The notes under the pieces are model-generated. The model was not told the origin of the DNA and did no database searches. It saw only the letters and a list, made by a program, of their open reading frames with translations. Below are positions 9,929 through 19,008 of a stretch of 41,439 nucleotides of DNA, in pieces (the stretch's first letter is position 1; each line of letters begins with the position of its first letter). A program made the translations under genes and the position numbers. Origin of the DNA: Chitinophagaceae bacterium (GTDB lineage: Bacteria; Bacteroidota; Bacteroidia; Chitinophagales; Chitinophagaceae). The stretch spans positions 1-41,439 of the forward strand of contig JAICZH010000019.1 in NCBI GenBank assembly GCA_025933775.1, read 5' to 3'.

Positions 9929-10873
9929 TTATTTCTTTGCGCTTTTTAAAATAAGATTTATTTTTTTATAAAAAAATGAAGATAATAGCAGTGTTGGCTT
10001 TTTTATGGTTTCAGTAATTAATAATTTAAGTTGAGAATATTTATATTTATTTGTATAAGGATGAAGCGCATTAAAAAAAGCATTTTTCACATAAAAGGGG
10101 GAGGATTTTTTTATTGACCAATTAAATAATTCCTGATACATTAATTTCCTCGACACTTTTATTTTCTCGGTTTGGTGAATACTATTTGTTTCATGCACAT
10201 AACGAATGGCAACAGGTTCATAAATGCTGCCTGAAATTATTTTTCCCAACAAACTTATTTTATACCACAATTCTGTATCTTCTCCATATCTTAATTTTGG
10301 ATTAAAAACTCCTGTTTTCTGAAGTAATTTTTTTTTTATAGTAATGCCACTTATGTGAAAGGATCCAAAACCTCCAAATATCAGCGCTGTAAATAATTTT
10401 TCCGGCGCAATAATTTCTGAAAATGTTGATCTCTCCAAAATATCAGTTTGCGCAAAAATTTGCTTAGCCTTTTCTGATTCATATTGTGCCAATGTAAAAC
10501 CATATACTCCATCTGCTTCCGGAAATTGTTCAAAAATTTTTGATTCAATATCGAAGCGGTTATTTAAATAATAATCATCAGCATCCAAAAAAGAAATATA
10601 GTGGCAGCTTGCATTTACAATGCCTAAATTTCTTGATATTGACGGACCATGATTTTTTTTATCTTCATGCTGTAGCATTCTGATATGATTGTATTTCTCT
10701 TCCAGTCTTTTGCAAATTTGCCATGAATTATCTTCAGATGCATCATCTATTAATATCAATTCTCCGGTAGCAGGAAGATGTATCACAGACTCAACAGCTC
10801 TTTCCAAATATTTCCCTGCATTATAAACCGGCATAATTACTGAAACTTTATAATCAGATTCGGAATAAGGCAT
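9929..10873 (-). CDS. Family 2 glycosyltransferase, tandem paralogue A
   Basis: This GT2 enzyme of about 314 residues starts from the ATG at 10873; a TTG two codons upstream is possible but would overlap the previous stop. Motifs are YKVSVIMPVYN, LIDDASEDN and FLDADDYYLNNRF. It is clearly paralogous to the next gene upstream: both share QH.DKKNHGP, SRN.GI.NA, LDADDYYL.NRF and KTG.FN..L...EDTE.W. This indicates a tandem duplication followed by divergence. Such pairs often add related sugars at successive positions or split one activity; which applies here is not known. The next gene downstream follows after about 50 bp. Confidence 0.91.
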   Translation of the reverse strand: MPYSESDYKVSVIMPVYNAGKYLERAVESVIHLPATGELILIDDASEDNSWQICKRLEEKYNHIRMLQHEDKKNHGPSISRNLGIVNASCHYISFLDADDYYLNNRFDIESKIFEQFPEADGVYGFTLAQYESEKAKQIFAQTDILERSTFSEIIAPEKLFTALIFGGFGSFHISGITIKKKLLQKTGVFNPKLRYGEDTELWYKISLLGKIISGSIYEPVAIRYVHETNSIHQTEKIKVSRKLMYQELFNWSIKKSSPFYVKNAFFNALHPYTNKYKYSQLKLLITETIKKPTLLLSSFFYKKINLILKSAKK

Positions 10874-10875
10874 TT

Positions 10876-11829
10876 TCAAGTCTTACTATCATTTAAATAT
10901 AAAAGCCTAACTTTTTTCCAAAAAAAGGAATTAAAAATGATGGCAGGATGTTGCTTTAAAATTTTTATCAAAAAAAAATCCCTACGTGATAATTTATTTT
11001 GATTAATTAAATAAAGCCGGTGGGCATTAAAAATATCATTTAAAATTTCAAAGGAATTTTTTTTTTGTAAAGCCCATATAAAAAGCGATTCATACATTTT
11101 GTTTTTGTAAAACTGAGCTTTGTTTGTTTCGTGAACAATATTAGACTCATGAATTCTACGCAATGAAACAGGGGTTTGAATATTGCCAGGAAGCATTTTT
11201 GTTTGTAATGAAAGTTTGAGCCACATTTCAGTATCTTCTGCCCATTTTAGTGTTTCATTAAAAAGACCGGTTTTTTTAAATGATTCTTTTTTTACAGTGA
11301 TAGTGCTCGTGTGAAGCCTCCCATACCAATAAAATAATAAGGCTTTAAATAATTTTTCAGAGGGTACTATTTCCGAAAGTGTATATATATTGTTTTGTTC
11401 GTAGGTATAATATTTTTCTTTATTGATTTCATCAGTAAATATAGTATGGCTACATCCATAGACTACCTCAATGCCTGTTGTTGTATTAAATAATTTTTTT
11501 TCGCAAACAAACCGGTTAGATAAATAATAATCATCTGCATCAAGAAAAGCAACATAATCGCAAGTTGCATTTAAAATTCCAATATTTCTCGAAGCCGCAG
11601 GCCCGTGATTTTTTTTATCTTTATGCTGAAATACTTTTATCCGTTCATTCTGAATTTCGAGCGTTTTACATAATTCAAGAGTGTTATCTGACGAGCCATC
11701 ATCAACAAGCAACACCTCTCCTACTTCTTCAATCGAAAGCGCCGATTCTATTGCATCCTTTACATATTTCTGAGCATTGTATACCGGAATAATTACAGAT
11801 ACTTTAAAAGTATTATTGCCATTTTGCAT
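10876..11829 (-). CDS. Family 2 glycosyltransferase, tandem paralogue B
   Basis: The protein has 317 residues from an ATG start. GT2 motifs are FKVSVIIPVYN at 8-18, LLVDDGSSDNT at 40-50 and LDADDYYLSNRF from about 96. It shares long conserved blocks with the downstream neighbour (see paralogue A), including the EDTE.W acceptor-side motif. It lies 3 bp downstream of the WbsX-like gene and 2 bp upstream of paralogue A, so the three are tightly coupled. Acceptor and donor are unknown. Confidence 0.91.
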   Translation of the reverse strand: MQNGNNTFKVSVIIPVYNAQKYVKDAIESALSIEEVGEVLLVDDGSSDNTLELCKTLEIQNERIKVFQHKDKKNHGPAASRNIGILNATCDYVAFLDADDYYLSNRFVCEKKLFNTTTGIEVVYGCSHTIFTDEINKEKYYTYEQNNIYTLSEIVPSEKLFKALLFYWYGRLHTSTITVKKESFKKTGLFNETLKWAEDTEMWLKLSLQTKMLPGNIQTPVSLRRIHESNIVHETNKAQFYKNKMYESLFIWALQKKNSFEILNDIFNAHRLYLINQNKLSRRDFFLIKILKQHPAIIFNSFFWKKVRLLYLNDSKT

Positions 11830-11832
11830 AAA

Positions 11833-12924
11833 TTACTTTTCTGAATTATAATGGTCGAGCGCTTTTTTAAAGGTTTTTAAATAAGCAAGTCCAAACTTAT
11901 GATCGGGTTCCATGTAGTTACCTTCAGCCCATTCATTCCATGATTTAATGATTACTATTTGTTCACTTTCCTTTTTGTTTTTTGTTAATTCAAAAGCCTT
12001 GTAACATACCTTTTCAAAATGCTCCATTGAGAACTCGTTAAACAACCATCCATCAACTCCGCTCCTGGGTGTATTATCCCAATTACAACTTATGAGAGGA
12101 TATTCAATCTCTGTTGTTGTTTTATTTAAAAAATCGTTAGTATATTTTTTATATGAAATTATTGAAGGCATATTTTTGGTATAATTATTTGCAAATGAAA
12201 GAAAACGATGGAAAATATTTTTATTAATGATTTCCTTTTTAATATCTAAAGCTCTCCAACGTTGAAGAAAAGCATCATATCCAAATTTCCCGGCTTCAAA
12301 ATCAGACGGCATGTGCATTGCTACAATATGCATTCCTTTTAAGCCTTCTCTATTGGCGAGTTTTTGCCAGCAGCCAATAAAACTTTTTGAATCCTTTAAT
12401 TCTGTTGGCCTAAAAATAAAAAACAATTTTTTTCCTTCAACTTCAATATATCTTGGATCGCGAAATGCATCAAGCAACGAATAAAAATGTTCTTCGTAAT
12501 CTTTTTCGCCGGGGTACGTTTGCTCAATTAATGTTTCGTTATTTGATAATCCATGCCACGTACCTTTCCACGATTGGTTGGCCCATGCTAAACAAAATGG
12601 AAAATCAGGTTTGCCGCTTTTTACAACTTCCTCAAAAGGTCTTTCAAGAATACGTTTGCCTGCAAACCAATAATGCCAATAACAAAACCCATAAATACCA
12701 TATTCTTTGGCAAGCTGTGCCTGCACCTGCCGAACTTCAGGAACTCTTAAATCGTAAAAACCGAAATCTGTAGGTAATCTAGGCTGCCAATGTCCTCTAA
12801 ACAGTGGTTTTGCTTTAGTAACATTCGTCCATTCAGTAAATCCTTTTCCCCACCACTCATCGTTCTCGGGTATGGGGTGAAATTGGGGAAGATATAATGC
12901 AATCGGTTTTATTTTATTATTCAT
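11833..12924 (-). CDS. WbsX-like glycosyltransferase / GH99-like protein
   Basis: The protein has 363 residues and starts at ATG 12924. It carries the WbsX signature: ALYLPQFHPIPENDEWWGKG, followed by FTEWTNV, then GFCYWHYWF and PFCLAWANQSWKGTW. It ends with a KSWNEWAEGNYMEPD stretch. The family (Glyco_tran_WbsX) is found in O-antigen and rhamnan clusters and is related in fold to GH99 enzymes; its exact chemistry is poorly defined. The gene sits between a GT4 gene and the GT2 tandem pair. Sequence identity to the family looks strong across the whole length. Confidence 0.92.
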   Translation of the reverse strand: MNNKIKPIALYLPQFHPIPENDEWWGKGFTEWTNVTKAKPLFRGHWQPRLPTDFGFYDLRVPEVRQVQAQLAKEYGIYGFCYWHYWFAGKRILERPFEEVVKSGKPDFPFCLAWANQSWKGTWHGLSNNETLIEQTYPGEKDYEEHFYSLLDAFRDPRYIEVEGKKLFFIFRPTELKDSKSFIGCWQKLANREGLKGMHIVAMHMPSDFEAGKFGYDAFLQRWRALDIKKEIINKNIFHRFLSFANNYTKNMPSIISYKKYTNDFLNKTTTEIEYPLISCNWDNTPRSGVDGWLFNEFSMEHFEKVCYKAFELTKNKKESEQIVIIKSWNEWAEGNYMEPDHKFGLAYLKTFKKALDHYNSEK

Positions 12925-12969
12925 TGATGAATCGCATGTATTTTATACAGCAAGCCAAACATTTTGCAT

Positions 12970-14025
12970 TTAATTTTTATAAGAATAATTTTCACTGAAA
13001 ACATTAAGATAACTTTCGATGCAGGATTCCATCCTAAATTTTTCAGATGCCTTTAAAGCAAGCGCTGAATGTTTTTCAACCAGTAAAGGGTTATTAATAT
13101 AATTTTCAATAGCTGCTGAAATTAAATCTATCTCTACTTTGTCGTTGCAAAGATCAATACACATTCCGGCTAATTGTTTATTCCATGTTATCATTTCGTT
13201 TATAGCACCAACATTTGTAGTGATAACCGGTTTACCGCAAAATAAATATTCAATTATGGTATTAGGCATACTTTCACCAACAAAATAAGTAGGCAGTATT
13301 CCGATGTGTGCATCTTTAATTATTCTTATCACATTATTTTTATAACCTAAAAATCGTATTGAAGAATCTTTATATTTTGTTTTTAAAAAATCGAGATGTG
13401 GACCTTCGCCAAGCAAATTCAGTTTTATTAACCCTGGATATTTTTTTAGCAATTCCAACACAGCAAGGATGGCTTCTTCCCAACCTTTTTCTTTTATCCC
13501 TCTTGCTGCCATTACAATATTTAAACATTCATTTGCTTTGTACTTTGTAATTTTTTCAGCTAAAGATATAGATACACCATAAAATATTTTATGACTTTTA
13601 ACGGAAGGAACTTTATAATTATCCAAAGTTTTTTGATGTATGGGAGAAGTATAAATTATTTTATCAATAGCGGTTATTGTACATTTTGTTATTGCATTAA
13701 AATTTATTCTTTTCTGTGCAAGAAATTCATAGTGTCCATGAAAAGAAGAAATCAATTGAAACCTTATTTTCTTTTTTAAGCTTGCAAAATAAACATCACT
13801 GTCCCATGAATGGCTGTTTACGTGAGTTATCTTATTTTTTTTTATGAACCCAATCACTTGTTCATCAAGAAAACAATTTTCAGCGTTTACTGACGGTTGA
13901 AGTAGGATAATCTTTTTATCTAATAATGGGATTTGTCGCTTCTCTACTGTTCGTTCAGGATGCAGCTCTATAAAAAATACATTTTGTGTAAGAGAAAGTT
14001 CATTGGCAAGCCTTATCGCAAACAT
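12970..14025 (-). CDS. Family 4 glycosyltransferase with missing conventional start
   Basis: From the first in-frame ATG (14025) this is a 351-residue GT4 protein with VMAARGIKEKGWEEA, LGEGPHLDFLK and the donor motif PNTIIEYLFCGKPVI. That ATG lies inside the conserved N-terminal loop. The frame continues upstream with NILIAIESFFDGGAE, the usual first beta strand and glycine loop of GT4 enzymes, back to the TGA that ends the upstream methyltransferase (14104-14106). No ATG, GTG or TTG occurs in that extension, only ATT and ATA codons. So the true start is probably a rare ATT/ATA at about 14088-14100, or the gene has lost its start. Confidence 0.85.
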   Translation of the reverse strand: MFAIRLANELSLTQNVFFIELHPERTVEKRQIPLLDKKIILLQPSVNAENCFLDEQVIGFIKKNKITHVNSHSWDSDVYFASLKKKIRFQLISSFHGHYEFLAQKRINFNAITKCTITAIDKIIYTSPIHQKTLDNYKVPSVKSHKIFYGVSISLAEKITKYKANECLNIVMAARGIKEKGWEEAILAVLELLKKYPGLIKLNLLGEGPHLDFLKTKYKDSSIRFLGYKNNVIRIIKDAHIGILPTYFVGESMPNTIIEYLFCGKPVITTNVGAINEMITWNKQLAGMCIDLCNDKVEIDLISAAIENYINNPLLVEKHSALALKASEKFRMESCIESYLNVFSENYSYKN

Positions 14026-14103
14026 TTCAGCGCCGCCATCGAAGAAACTTTCAATTGCTATTAAAATATTTAATTTATCAGGTTTAATTTTTATTATAAT
14101 TTT

Positions 14104-14856
14104 TCAATTTTTTGAAGCGGTTCCTGCAATACCACTGATCATGACGCCTTCTGAGTAAATTTTTGACTTATCGAAAGACTTATCTTTTTTTAAGAGAAAT
14201 TTTATGATCTTGATAAAAAGAAAAGAAAAAGATTTTTTAAACCTCGAGGGCCGGTTCTTAAACCATATTCCAAGCATTTGAGCAAGGCTAGCATCCCAAA
14301 AACCAAGAGCCTCTAATTCAATGTTTGTAAAACGACTATTCTCAAGAAATCTTTTCAGTGAAAACGGAGTATATCTATACTCATCATAAGGAGCCAAATG
14401 AATATTCCATATAAATGGTACAGTAAAAATAAAATTTCCGCCCGATTTTAAAACCCTGAAAACTTCTTTAAGAATTGATTCAGGGTTTGCACAATGTTCT
14501 AAAAGCTCTGTAGCCAAAACTGTTTCAACTGAATCATCCTCCAACGGTATTGTAATGCCATCCCAAAAAAGATCGGGCTTTACCATTGCATATTCTGCGT
14601 TAAATGCTTTTTCAAAATCAATTCCAATATATTTTACTTCACTTCTGTTTTCTAAAATAAATTCTTTATAAGGCATAATTCCGCAACCAATATCTAAAAC
14701 CACTCCATTAAATTTTGGAAGACTAATTTTTATAAAATCAAATATGGCTGTTCTTACAGTATATAATTCAAGATAGTCTTTGTGAATTTTAATATTGGTA
14801 TAATATTTTTCAATTAGAACTTCTCTTGGTTTCAAAATATTATATTCTTTGCTCAC
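14104..14856 (-). CDS. Class I SAM-dependent methyltransferase (GTG start)
   Basis: The protein has 250 residues and begins at a GTG (14856). The core motif VLDIGCGIMPYKEF starts at about 53, YIGIDFE follows, and a Methyltransf_11-like block TELLEHCANPESILKE leads into VFRVLKSGGNFIFTVPF. Such enzymes methylate sugars, lipids or small molecules; the context points to the glycan. Its TGA stop is in the same reading frame as the following GT4 gene, with no spacer needed to stay in frame. The C-terminal 60 residues are lysine-rich and may lie at the membrane. Confidence 0.87.
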   Translation of the reverse strand: MSKEYNILKPREVLIEKYYTNIKIHKDYLELYTVRTAIFDFIKISLPKFNGVVLDIGCGIMPYKEFILENRSEVKYIGIDFEKAFNAEYAMVKPDLFWDGITIPLEDDSVETVLATELLEHCANPESILKEVFRVLKSGGNFIFTVPFIWNIHLAPYDEYRYTPFSLKRFLENSRFTNIELEALGFWDASLAQMLGIWFKNRPSRFKKSFSFLFIKIIKFLLKKDKSFDKSKIYSEGVMISGIAGTASKN

Positions 14857-14884
14857 CTATTTTGAAATTTGAATAATTCTGTTT

Positions 14885-15706
14885 CTATAATTTTTGAGCG
14901 ATTCTGCAAGTGTAATCAACCCTGTTAAAAAAAAGTTCTTGATTATTTTCTAGGAAATATTTTTCAGTTGCTTTTTTAGCGCCTTTCCAATGGCCGTAAT
15001 CATCCAGAATTAATATTCCACGATCTGATAAAAGGGGATACAGATGCACTAATTCATGGTAAGTAGATTCGTACCAGTCTGTATCTAATCTTAGTAATGA
15101 AATTGTAGAAGGGATAATGCCAGGAATGGTTTCTTCTACTTTGCCTTTTATAAAATGAATCTTTGAGGGATCGTATTTTGTTTTATTTAAATTATTTTGT
15201 ACTTCTTCTAAAGTTGAATAGCACCAGATATTATAATCATTACTTTTTTCAACCTTAGATAACTGGTATTCGGCGGATATGTTATCATGACTTATATCTT
15301 CTTTTGATGGAGCGCTCATTCCCTCATAGGTATCATATAAATAAAGATGCCGGTCACTAATTCCCAATTCCATTAATGTAAGCGCCACAACCATCATGCT
15401 GCCACCTCTCCAAACACCGCACTCAACAAAATCTCCCAGTATTTTATTTGCGATTATATATTTAACTGAATTAATTAATGAAACTATTCTTTCAGGACTT
15501 GTTAAAGTGAATTCTTTTACTTTCCTGATTATTTCAATTTCTTCATCAGTAAAATCGGAATAGGAATGATTGCCTTTATAACAAAGTAAAAGCTCGCTTC
15601 TTATATCTGTTGTTGTTGATTGAGAAATGTTACTACTTTGCGCATCAGCAATCCGTGAAATTTTATAATCAAAAGATTTTAATATTTTTTTAATCAATGA
15701 TTTCAC
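14885..15706 (-). CDS. TylF/MycF family O-methyltransferase (GTG start)
   Basis: This 273-residue protein matches the macrocin O-methyltransferase (TylF) family: FVECGVWRGGSMMVVALTL, LYLYDTYEGMSAPS, then LLRLDTDWYESTYHEL and ILILDDYGHWKGAKKA. The aspartates in the last two blocks bind the divalent metal in characterised members. Family members methylate hydroxyls of deoxysugars on antibiotics and occur often in O-antigen loci. The start is a GTG at 15706, 20 bp behind the wzt stop. That position suggests capping or decoration of the glycan that Wzt must recognise, which is inference. Confidence 0.92.
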   Translation of the reverse strand: MKSLIKKILKSFDYKISRIADAQSSNISQSTTTDIRSELLLCYKGNHSYSDFTDEEIEIIRKVKEFTLTSPERIVSLINSVKYIIANKILGDFVECGVWRGGSMMVVALTLMELGISDRHLYLYDTYEGMSAPSKEDISHDNISAEYQLSKVEKSNDYNIWCYSTLEEVQNNLNKTKYDPSKIHFIKGKVEETIPGIIPSTISLLRLDTDWYESTYHELVHLYPLLSDRGILILDDYGHWKGAKKATEKYFLENNQELFFNRVDYTCRIAQKL

Positions 15707-15726
15707 TTTTTATATCTAAAACATTT

Positions 15727-16986
15727 TTAAATAAGTTGCCAAAAAAATTCATCTAAATAAATACTTGTATCTCTTTGCCAGGGATGATCTCTTTCTGATT
15801 TAAACATTTCTATTTCAAAGGGGCATACTTTTTCAAGTATTTGAATACGGTTGCGTCCGTTTCTATCAGTCAGATAAATAGTCAAAGTATATTTACCAAA
15901 AAATAGTCTGCATTTTGGGATAATACATTTAAATTTATTGCTTCCTTTTTTTTTCAATATTTCCGTTTCGCTATCAAATATCCAATAATGAGTAACCGCA
16001 ATATTGTGTGCATTAAAAATTTGTATTGTAATATTTCCTCCTTTCAAAGGTTCATTAATAAATACTTCAATTTCTATTTCTAATTTATCTCCATGTATGT
16101 GCGTATTGGCAGCTTCGCTGGTGAGTATTTTTACATAGGTAATCCTGGTTGTATTACCCGATTCTTTATCGCAATAAATGTGATTATTACTCGCTGCCGA
16201 AGAAAGATATTGGCTTATCAAGTCGTTAGTTTTGCCAATATTACATAGCTGCCCGTTATTTAAATAAATACAGATGTTGGTGAGCGTAGCAATCGCCTGC
16301 ATATTATGACTTACAAACAGAACCGTTCTTCCTTGTGTGTTACTTACATCTTTCATTTTATTGAGCGCCTTATTTTGAAACTCATTATCACCCACTGCCA
16401 GCACTTCATCTATAATCAATATTTCCGGATCAAGATGTGCAGCAACGGCAAAGGCTAAACGCACATACATTCCGGAAGAATAACGCTTCACAGGAGTGTC
16501 AATATATCTTTCCACTCCACTGAAATCCACTATTTCATCAAACTTTTGTTTTATCTCCTGCTTGTGCATACCCAGAATGCTACCGTTTAAAAATACATTT
16601 TCCCTTCCGGTCAATTCAGGATGAAAGCCGGTACCAACTTCCAATAAACTTGCTACGCGGCCTTTAATTTTTATCTGACCTGTTGTTGGATTCGTAGTAC
16701 GACTTAATATTTTTAATAAAGTACTTTTTCCGGCGCCATTGCGGCCAATAATTCCTAATACTTCTCCTTGTTTTACTTCGAAATTAATATTCTTTAAAGC
16801 CCAAATATAATTGCTGTTTCCTTTTATGCTGCGATCATTTTCCTCACCAATTTTTAAATAAGGGTCTTCTTTTCCGCGAATAGTAAACCACCACCGATTA
16901 AGATCATGGCTGAAAGATCCCAAGCCCACATTGCCCAGCCGGTATTGCTTAGAGAGGTTTTCTACTTTTATTACAGAGATGCTCAT
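15727..16986 (-). CDS. wzt: O-antigen/polysaccharide ABC transporter ATPase with carbohydrate-binding domain
   Basis: The protein has 419 residues. The nucleotide-binding domain covers about 1-240, with Walker A GRNGAGKST at 81-89, the signature YSSGMYVRLAFAVA from about 169 and Walker B ILIIDEVLAVGD at 189-200. Residues about 265-419 form a beta-rich C-terminal domain resembling Wzt_C, which in E. coli O8/O9a reads the modified end of the finished chain. Its partner permease is about 5 kb upstream at 22037-22909, an unusual separation. The first 18-31 codons recur as decayed copies at 18.9 and 20.1 kb. Function: ATP-driven export of undecaprenyl-linked glycan. Confidence 0.95.
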   Translation of the reverse strand: MSISVIKVENLSKQYRLGNVGLGSFSHDLNRWWFTIRGKEDPYLKIGEENDRSIKGNSNYIWALKNINFEVKQGEVLGIIGRNGAGKSTLLKILSRTTNPTTGQIKIKGRVASLLEVGTGFHPELTGRENVFLNGSILGMHKQEIKQKFDEIVDFSGVERYIDTPVKRYSSGMYVRLAFAVAAHLDPEILIIDEVLAVGDNEFQNKALNKMKDVSNTQGRTVLFVSHNMQAIATLTNICIYLNNGQLCNIGKTNDLISQYLSSAASNNHIYCDKESGNTTRITYVKILTSEAANTHIHGDKLEIEIEVFINEPLKGGNITIQIFNAHNIAVTHYWIFDSETEILKKKGSNKFKCIIPKCRLFFGKYTLTIYLTDRNGRNRIQILEKVCPFEIEMFKSERDHPWQRDTSIYLDEFFWQLI

Positions 16987-17030
16987 GAATTCAATTTATA
17001 ACTAAAAATTAGGTTGCATTATTCATTGTT

Positions 17031-17912
17031 TCAATAAGAAAGAGTTTCCCACATGTTTTCAATATGGGTTTCATCTAACTTCATTTTTTTCTCTTGCAAA
17101 AAGAGAAGTGGAACTTTACCATAAAACGCTGCCCATCCTGAATAAGTGCTAGGAGGACCAATTATGAGATCACATAAAGACAAGCCATATAAATCTTCTA
17201 TAAAATGACCTGTAGAATTTATAACATTAAAATTTCTAAAATAATTTAAATCTATAACTTCATCGGAACATACATAAAAACCAACATGCATATTTTTAAA
17301 GCGGGGCAAATTTTTAACCTGATTCATAAAAAATACATAATCATCTATTGAATAAAACCATCTGCCATGTAAAAAACTTGCATAATCTTTGCGCCTTATA
17401 TGTACGCCAATTATTTTATCAAACCTTTTAAATTGATCATCTTTTAATTTAGTTACATTCTCTAAAAAAATTTTATTAGGAATAAATATTTTTCTAATTG
17501 CATCTGCATGTTTTCTTAATGCCGAATAATCAACAAAACGCCAACCATCAATTAATAAAATTTTATTTTTTGCCAATTTTATAAACGACCTTTGCGATAT
17601 ATCATATTTTGTGGTATTTGTTGGTAACTTAATTTCACGGATGAAGGGAAGATTATATTTAAAATTTTCAGAAATAGTTGCATATTTAGTAATCAATCTG
17701 TATTTTAAAGAAGTAGATTTATAATCTCTGAATTGTATTTCTCTTCCTGTTTCCTTTAACTCTCGTGAAATATTTTCATTATAATATTCTAAATAATTGG
17801 TAAAGCCCAAATGCAAAAACGAATAATCATATTCAATTGCATTTGAAATGAAATAAGCTGCCTGCCATAACTGGTTTCCTAATTGGCCTGATTTGGAATA
17901 AAGAACTACCAT
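17031..17912 (-). CDS. Family 11 fucosyltransferase (alpha-1,2 type)
   Basis: This 293-residue protein has the family GT11 landmarks: GQLGNQLWQAAYF at 9-21 and the GDP-fucose binding motif GVHIRRKDY at 169-177. The late motifs YVCSDE and IGPPSTYSGWAAFYG complete the match. GT11 enzymes transfer fucose from GDP-fucose in alpha-1,2 linkage, usually to galactose. It begins 12 bp from an FkbM methyltransferase gene and ends about 44 bp from wzt. With the GT10 enzyme further down the operon, the glycan probably carries two fucose linkages. Confidence 0.91.
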   Translation of the reverse strand: MVVLYSKSGQLGNQLWQAAYFISNAIEYDYSFLHLGFTNYLEYYNENISRELKETGREIQFRDYKSTSLKYRLITKYATISENFKYNLPFIREIKLPTNTTKYDISQRSFIKLAKNKILLIDGWRFVDYSALRKHADAIRKIFIPNKIFLENVTKLKDDQFKRFDKIIGVHIRRKDYASFLHGRWFYSIDDYVFFMNQVKNLPRFKNMHVGFYVCSDEVIDLNYFRNFNVINSTGHFIEDLYGLSLCDLIIGPPSTYSGWAAFYGKVPLLFLQEKKMKLDETHIENMWETLSY

Positions 17913-17924
17913 CTATTTTTTTCT

Positions 17925-18851
17925 TTAATATCTCAAAGAAATATCCAGCTTTTGAACTCCTTTGAATTCAGGGTTTTTGTAAACCAATAACCCGTCCCAT
18001 GAGTAAGATTCTTGTAAATTAGCAGAACATACTTGTAGATAATCTAAGCTTTCTAAAAACTTCATACAGTCTGCATGTAATTCGTTTGAATGTGTAGAGA
18101 TAAAAATATATCCTACTCTTTTTTCTGATAATAGATTAATTGCGCCTTTCAACATCAATAATTCAAATCCTTGAATATCACTGTGCAAAATATCTACAAA
18201 GCTGATGTTATTTTCCTTGGTAAAACTGTCTACCGAGATAATATCGATTCCGTCTTCAGCCACTTTGCTGGTATCTCCAACGTAAGCTCTAAAAAAATTT
18301 CCCCGAAGCTTATTAAGCCTGAAATTCTTAATTCCCTCATCTAAATGAATAGGTTCAATCATGTAATTGTTCGCATTTTGTACGCTTTTATTAAACCACA
18401 TAGAGTAAAAAGCCCAATAGGCGCCTAATTCAATCATCGTTGCCCCCGCAGGCATTTCCTTTAATACTTGCTGAAATGCATATTCTTCCTGTGGTTCGTG
18501 AATTCCTTTGTTATCAACCAACATTTTAAGAACAGGAAAGCCATAGTAGGTTAGTGGTTCAATAACAATTCCATTGTGCATCACTAATAAATGTCCTTTT
18601 ATTTTACCGGCATTTTTAACACACTTAATTCTGGCATTATCTTCAGAAGCAAGAGCGGTTTCTATTCTCTTATCCCAATAATCTAATTCTTCTACTGTAA
18701 GATCTTTTAATAAATTTTTACTTATAATTCTTTCTTTTATATCATTAATAAGAAATTGCTTTTTTTTCCTTTCAAGATATTTTATATATAGACTTATATA
18801 CCATGAATAAATAAAAGTTTTCTTAATAAATCTTTTAATCGTAATGAACAT
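17925..18851 (-). CDS. FkbM family methyltransferase
   Basis: This 308-residue protein has a basic N-terminal segment followed by the FkbM core: MIELGAYWAFYSMWF (SAM loop), YMIEPIHLDEG, and the DILHSDIQGFELLMLKGA block. The C-terminus reads LLVYKNPEFKGVQ. A decayed copy of exactly this C-terminal region is present at about 19926-20055. The ATG at 18851 lies just downstream of a decayed wzt head. The likely role is O-methylation of a sugar on the exported glycan. Confidence 0.88.
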   Translation of the reverse strand: MFITIKRFIKKTFIYSWYISLYIKYLERKKKQFLINDIKERIISKNLLKDLTVEELDYWDKRIETALASEDNARIKCVKNAGKIKGHLLVMHNGIVIEPLTYYGFPVLKMLVDNKGIHEPQEEYAFQQVLKEMPAGATMIELGAYWAFYSMWFNKSVQNANNYMIEPIHLDEGIKNFRLNKLRGNFFRAYVGDTSKVAEDGIDIISVDSFTKENNISFVDILHSDIQGFELLMLKGAINLLSEKRVGYIFISTHSNELHADCMKFLESLDYLQVCSANLQESYSWDGLLVYKNPEFKGVQKLDISLRY

Positions 18852-18855
18852 TTAA

Positions 18856-18945
18856 TTACAAAATAACATGCAAGGCCAAACATACCTGCCGTTCCAAGGC
18901 GGTATTGCTTGGAGAGGTTTCTACTTTGATAACTACTTCGTTCAT
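18856..18945 (-). pseudogene. Decayed 5' end of a wzt-like gene (copy 1)
   Basis: Reading from an ATG at 18945, the DNA matches the first 18 or so codons of the intact wzt. The translation VVIKVE is followed, after a one-base loss, by the shifted NLSKQYRLG in another frame. As it stands the frame gives a 29-residue peptide ending at 18856. The forward-strand stretch around ggtattgcttggagaggttt (18901-18920) is nearly identical to the wzt start region around 16941-16960. It sits immediately upstream of an fkbM gene. Confidence 0.8.
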
Positions 18946-19008
18946 ATGTAAGGGATAATTATACGTTTCGAAATTACGTGTACCCGTATTTGTTATAATG
19001 CCTGGAGG

